This document shows positions 5,982 through 8,467 of a stretch of 8,467 nt of DNA, piece after piece (position 1 is the stretch's first letter; the number at the start of each line of letters is the position of its first letter). The position numbers and the translations under genes are program-made. The DNA lies in contig CAAENI010000040.1 in the NCBI GenBank assembly GCA_900757285.1, positions 1-8,467 of the forward strand, given 5' to 3'. This DNA is from an uncultured Collinsella sp. (GTDB taxonomy: Bacteria > Actinomycetota > Coriobacteriia > Coriobacteriales > Coriobacteriaceae). The notes under the pieces were generated by a model. That model saw only the letters and a program-made list of their open reading frames with translations. It searched no databases and was not told the origin of the DNA.

Positions 5982-7274
5982 GTGCTCGCACCCCATATTT
6001 CCGTCGTCAACCTCGGTTGCCGTGTCAACCGGGTTGAGTCCGACCGTATCACTGCCGATCTTATGCGCCTAGGCTTTGCGATGGTGGAGCCACCGGACGC
6101 CGATCTGATCGTTATCAATACCTGCGCCGTGACGGGGGAGGCCGAGGCCAAGACCCGTAAGGCCGTCCGTCATGCGCTGGCCCATCCAAATGAGCCCTAT
6201 GTGCTCGTGACCGGTTGCGTGGTCAATTTGCATCCCGAGGAGCTGTTGGAGCTTTCGGATCGCGTGATCGCCGAGCCGTCCAAGATCGATGTCGCCGAAC
6301 GTGTCTGCGAGGTGCTGGGCGTTGAGTCCGATAGCGTTCCCGCCTGCAGCGATGGCGAGGTGGTCGATGCGCTCGGTCGCTCTCGCCTGGGCGTGAAGAT
6401 CCAGGACGGCTGCAACCACCGTTGCACCTATTGCATCGTGTGGAAGGCCCGCGGCCCCGAGCGTTCCGTGCCCGTCGAGTCCGTGCTTGAGCAAGTTCGC
6501 GAGGCCCAGGAGGCCGGCGTGCCCGAGGTGGTGCTGACCGGTGTGAACCTGGGTGCCTACGATGGCAAGAGCGCGACCGACGAGCATGTCGAAATCGATG
6601 AGCTGCTCGAGGCCATCATGGAGCGCACGACTATTGCGCATGTGCGCATTTCCTCGGTCGAGCCCATGGATATCTCTGAGCGCCTGCTTAAGGTTATGGC
6701 GCGCTATCCGCAGCGTATCGCCCCGTTTTTGCACCTGCCCGTGCAGTCCGGCTGTACGGCGACCCTGCATCGCATGGGTCGTCCCTATAGTGCGGAGGCC
6801 TTTGAGGACACGGTGCGTATGATTCGCGCCAACTTGCCCCAGGCGTCTCTTTCGTGCGATGTCATCGTCGGTTTTCCTGGTGAGACGGACGAGGAGTTCG
6901 AGGAGTCGCTGGCGCTGTGCCGCCGTGTGGGTTTCTCGCGTATGCACGTGTTCCGCTATAGCAAGCGTCCCGGTACCCTTGCTGCCGACATGCCCGACCA
7001 GGTGCCGCCCGAGGTTATGGCCGAGCGCAGCCGTCGTATGCGAGACACGGCGCAGGAGCTCGCTATTGCCGATGCTCGTCGTCGCGTGGGCACTGTCGAG
7101 CGTGCCGTGCTTGAGTACGGTGACAGCCTGACGCTCGGTTCGTTCCATCATGCCCGTCTTGACGATACCTGTGGACTTACAGCCCCGTGCCTGCTCGATG
7201 TTGCTATCATCGGAGTCGATGATTCCGGCTTGGTCCATGCGCGCAGGGAGGTCCATGGAAGCCTCGAAGATTAG
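5982..7274 (+). CDS. mtaB: tRNA (N6-threonylcarbamoyladenosine-37) methylthiotransferase MtaB
   Basis: Radical-SAM methylthiotransferase that turns t6A37 into ms2t6A37 in tRNAs reading ANN codons. The 430-residue product has the three-part family build. The N-terminal UPF0004 domain binds the auxiliary cluster through C13, C48 and C79. The radical-SAM domain has CNHRCTYC (C144, C148, C151), LTGVNLGAY (185-193), SSVEP (224-228), LHLPVQSGC (250-258) and GFPGETDEEF (297-306). A TRAM-like RNA-binding end follows (about 368-428) and is less conserved. The N-terminal motif LGCRVNRVES fits MtaB (LGCKVNxxES) and not MiaB (GCQMN) or RimO (LGCxKNxVD). The segment after the SAM cysteines reads IVWKARG where relatives have IIPxxRG. 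Position after dnaJ also matches mtaB of Bacillus. The GTG start is supported by its ribosome binding site. The last 20 nt overlap phoH. Confidence 0.92.
   Translation: MLAPHISVVNLGCRVNRVESDRITADLMRLGFAMVEPPDADLIVINTCAVTGEAEAKTRKAVRHALAHPNEPYVLVTGCVVNLHPEELLELSDRVIAEPSKIDVAERVCEVLGVESDSVPACSDGEVVDALGRSRLGVKIQDGCNHRCTYCIVWKARGPERSVPVESVLEQVREAQEAGVPEVVLTGVNLGAYDGKSATDEHVEIDELLEAIMERTTIAHVRISSVEPMDISERLLKVMARYPQRIAPFLHLPVQSGCTATLHRMGRPYSAEAFEDTVRMIRANLPQASLSCDVIVGFPGETDEEFEESLALCRRVGFSRMHVFRYSKRPGTLAADMPDQVPPEVMAERSRRMRDTAQELAIADARRRVGTVERAVLEYGDSLTLGSFHHARLDDTCGLTAPCLLDVAIIGVDDSGLVHARREVHGSLED
7245..7251 (+). promoter_or_regulatory. Ribosome binding site of phoH, unusually close to the start
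   Basis: AGGGAGG inside the end of mtaB is only 3 nt before ATG 7255, closer than for the other genes here. The in-frame ATG at 7237 lies upstream of this site and has no comparable one of its own. The next in-frame start, TTG at 7312, is too far away. Confidence 0.6.
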
Positions 7275-8241
7275 ACTTACCGTTCCCGAGGGAATTGATC
7301 CCTCGTGCGTTTTGGGCGCCGGCGACGGCGTCCTTCGTGCACTCGAGAGCTTGGTTCGCGCCCATGTGGTCGCCCGTGGCGATAGCATCGCCGTGAGCGG
7401 TGACCCGGACGAGGTCGAACTCGTGGCTCGCTTTTTCGAACATGCTTTTCGCGAGGCGGCGGCCGGTCGTACCCTGTCTGCCGACGATGTCTCTCGCTGC
7501 CTGGCCGTCTTGCGCGATGGTGAGCACGAGGCTACGTCGCTTCGCGATGACGTGCTGCTTTCGTATCGCGGTCGCGTCATTCGCCCCAAGACGCTCGGGC
7601 AAAAGCGCTATGTGGATGCCATTCGCTCGCATACCATCACCTTTGGCTTGGGTCCTGCCGGTACCGGTAAGACCTATCTGGCCATGGCGCTCGCCGTTGC
7701 CGCGCTCAAGCGCCATGAGGTGGGCCGTTTGATCTTGACGCGTCCTGTTGTCGAGGCGGGGGAGAACCTGGGCTTTTTGCCTGGCACCCTCGAGGAAAAG
7801 ATCGATCCGTACATGCGTCCGCTCTACGACGCCCTTTTTGACATGATGGATCGCGAGCGCACCGATGAGCTTATGGAGCGCGGCGTGATCGAGATCGCCC
7901 CGCTTGCCTATATGCGCGGTCGTACGCTGAGCGATGCTTTCGTGGTGCTCGACGAGGCGCAAAATACTACGCCCGAGCAGATGAAGATGTTCCTGACACG
8001 CCTTGGATTCAACTCCAAGTTCGTGATTACCGGCGACCTCAGCCAGCGCGACCTGGTGGGTCGTCGTGGTGGCTTGGCGGATGTTGAGAAGATTTTGGGC
8101 CGTGTCGACGATGTGGCGTTTGCACACCTGGAGCGCGCCGACGTGGTGCGCCATGCCCTAGTGGGTCGTATCGTTGAGGCATATGATGCTTATGATGACG
8201 TGCGCGAGCAGCGCTCGCGCGACCGAAAGGAGTCCCGTTGA
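7255..8241 (+). CDS. phoH: PhoH-like P-loop ATPase (YbeZ family)
   Basis: Cytosolic ATPase of the PhoH/YbeZ family, functionally linked to YbeY and thought to act in RNA metabolism or ribosome quality control. The 328-residue product has a small KH-like N-terminal region (about 20-70), the conserved SYRGRVIRPKTLGQKRYVDAI approach (103-123), Walker A GPAGTGKT (133-140), the family stretches TRPVVEAGENLGFLPG (162-177) and YMRGRTLSDAF (219-229), Walker B VVLDEAQN (230-237), the GDLSQRDL motif (260-267), and VRH (298-300) near the end. The Asp/Glu/Arg-rich tail after 308 is variable. The start overlaps mtaB by 20 nt; ATG 7237, six codons earlier, is the only serious alternative. Its stop overlaps the TTG start of ybeY, so the pair is translationally coupled. 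The family assignment is firm; its exact biochemical role in bacteria is not settled. Confidence 0.94.
   Translation: MEASKIRLTVPEGIDPSCVLGAGDGVLRALESLVRAHVVARGDSIAVSGDPDEVELVARFFEHAFREAAAGRTLSADDVSRCLAVLRDGEHEATSLRDDVLLSYRGRVIRPKTLGQKRYVDAIRSHTITFGLGPAGTGKTYLAMALAVAALKRHEVGRLILTRPVVEAGENLGFLPGTLEEKIDPYMRPLYDALFDMMDRERTDELMERGVIEIAPLAYMRGRTLSDAFVVLDEAQNTTPEQMKMFLTRLGFNSKFVITGDLSQRDLVGRRGGLADVEKILGRVDDVAFAHLERADVVRHALVGRIVEAYDAYDDVREQRSRDRKESR
8226..8232 (+). promoter_or_regulatory. Ribosome binding site of ybeY
   Basis: AAAGGAG, in the last codons of phoH, ends 5 nt before the TTG at 8238 and selects it over the in-frame TTG at 8247 (14 nt away). Confidence 0.75.
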
Positions 8242-8467
8242 GTGTATTGATCAGCAACGATGCCGAGCTCGATACGCTGCTCGACGCGCAGGAGGTGGAG
8301 CACATCTGCGAGGTTGTGCTTGCCGCCGAGGGCGTTGAACGTGAAGTCGAGATTTCCCTTTCGTATGTCGACGAGGACGAGATGCACGAGCTCAACCACG
8401 AGTGGCGTGGCATCGACCGCACCACCGATGTGCTCTCGTTTGAATGCGACTCGGCCTTTGACGAGGA
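8238..8467 (+). CDS. ybeY: Endoribonuclease YbeY, 5' part, 3' end outside window
   Basis: Zinc-dependent endoribonuclease for 16S rRNA 3'-end maturation and ribosome quality control. Only 76 codons, about half of a typical 150-170 residue protein, are visible. They contain the family's N-terminal half: a beta strand EISLSYVDEDEMHELN (38-53) and then WRGIDRTTDVLSFE (56-69), with R57 at the position of the conserved functional arginine. The zinc motif HGxLHLxGYDH would lie beyond the window edge, so catalytic competence cannot be judged. The TTG start shares bases with the phoH stop (TTGA, 8238-8241) and has a good ribosome binding site. The gene order phoH-ybeY is conserved across many bacteria and supports the call. 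The open frame runs to the last base without a stop. Confidence 0.9.
   Translation, partial: MSVLISNDAELDTLLDAQEVEHICEVVLAAEGVEREVEISLSYVDEDEMHELNHEWRGIDRTTDVLSFECDSAFDE

Noticed and set aside
4902..5996. 364-codon open frame on the minus strand opposite dnaJ
   Set aside because: Antisense shadow of a canonical dnaJ; no family motif and no ribosome binding site noted.
6069..7589. 506-codon open frame on the minus strand across mtaB and phoH
   Set aside because: It lies antisense to two clearly recognised genes, has no recognisable motif, and is the kind of long shadow frame GC-rich codon usage produces.
7207..8154. 315-codon open frame on the minus strand opposite phoH
   Set aside because: Shadow of phoH; low-complexity His/Arg/Ala composition and no motifs.

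Overview
The window is a dense, all-plus-strand stretch of housekeeping genes from a GC-rich bacterium with short spacers and several GTG/TTG starts. The order lepA - dus - hemW - (J-protein) - dnaJ - mtaB - phoH - ybeY is a compressed version of the lepA-hemW-hrcA-grpE-dnaK-dnaJ-prmA-rsmE-mtaB ... phoH-ybeY neighbourhood known from Bacillus and relatives. A Firmicutes-like gene order with high-GC codon usage suggests a Coriobacteriia-type actinobacterium (Collinsella-like). This is inferred from style and synteny; no marker gene proves it.

Region 1 (1-3580) holds the 3' part of lepA, then dusB and hemW, separated by only 4 and 2 nt and probably co-transcribed. They cover translation elongation (LepA/EF4), tRNA dihydrouridine formation (Dus) and heme handling (HemW, with both its 4Fe-4S motif and the HNxxYW heme-binding motif).

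Region 2 (3581-5972) holds two J-protein genes in tandem, each with its own short upstream gap and good ribosome binding site. The first is unusual: it has a J domain, Gly/Phe region and complete four-repeat zinc centre, but after the first C-terminal domain the second domain and dimerisation end are replaced by about 90 residues containing two or three hydrophobic, probably membrane-spanning segments. The second is a standard full-length DnaJ. No hrcA, grpE or dnaK lies beside them, and neither gap contains a recognisable CIRCE or HAIR operator.

Region 3 (5973-8467) holds mtaB, phoH and the 5' part of ybeY, tightly linked to dnaJ (9-nt gap, then 20-nt and 4-nt overlaps). It covers tRNA A37 methylthiolation, a PhoH/YbeZ P-loop ATPase and the YbeY rRNA-maturation endoribonuclease. 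PhoH and YbeY are long-known partners.

There is no RNA gene, mobile element, CRISPR array or gene-free stretch above 300 bases. The most notable item is the membrane-tailed J-protein next to canonical DnaJ. Everything else is conserved core machinery, with a few motif-level departures listed as findings.
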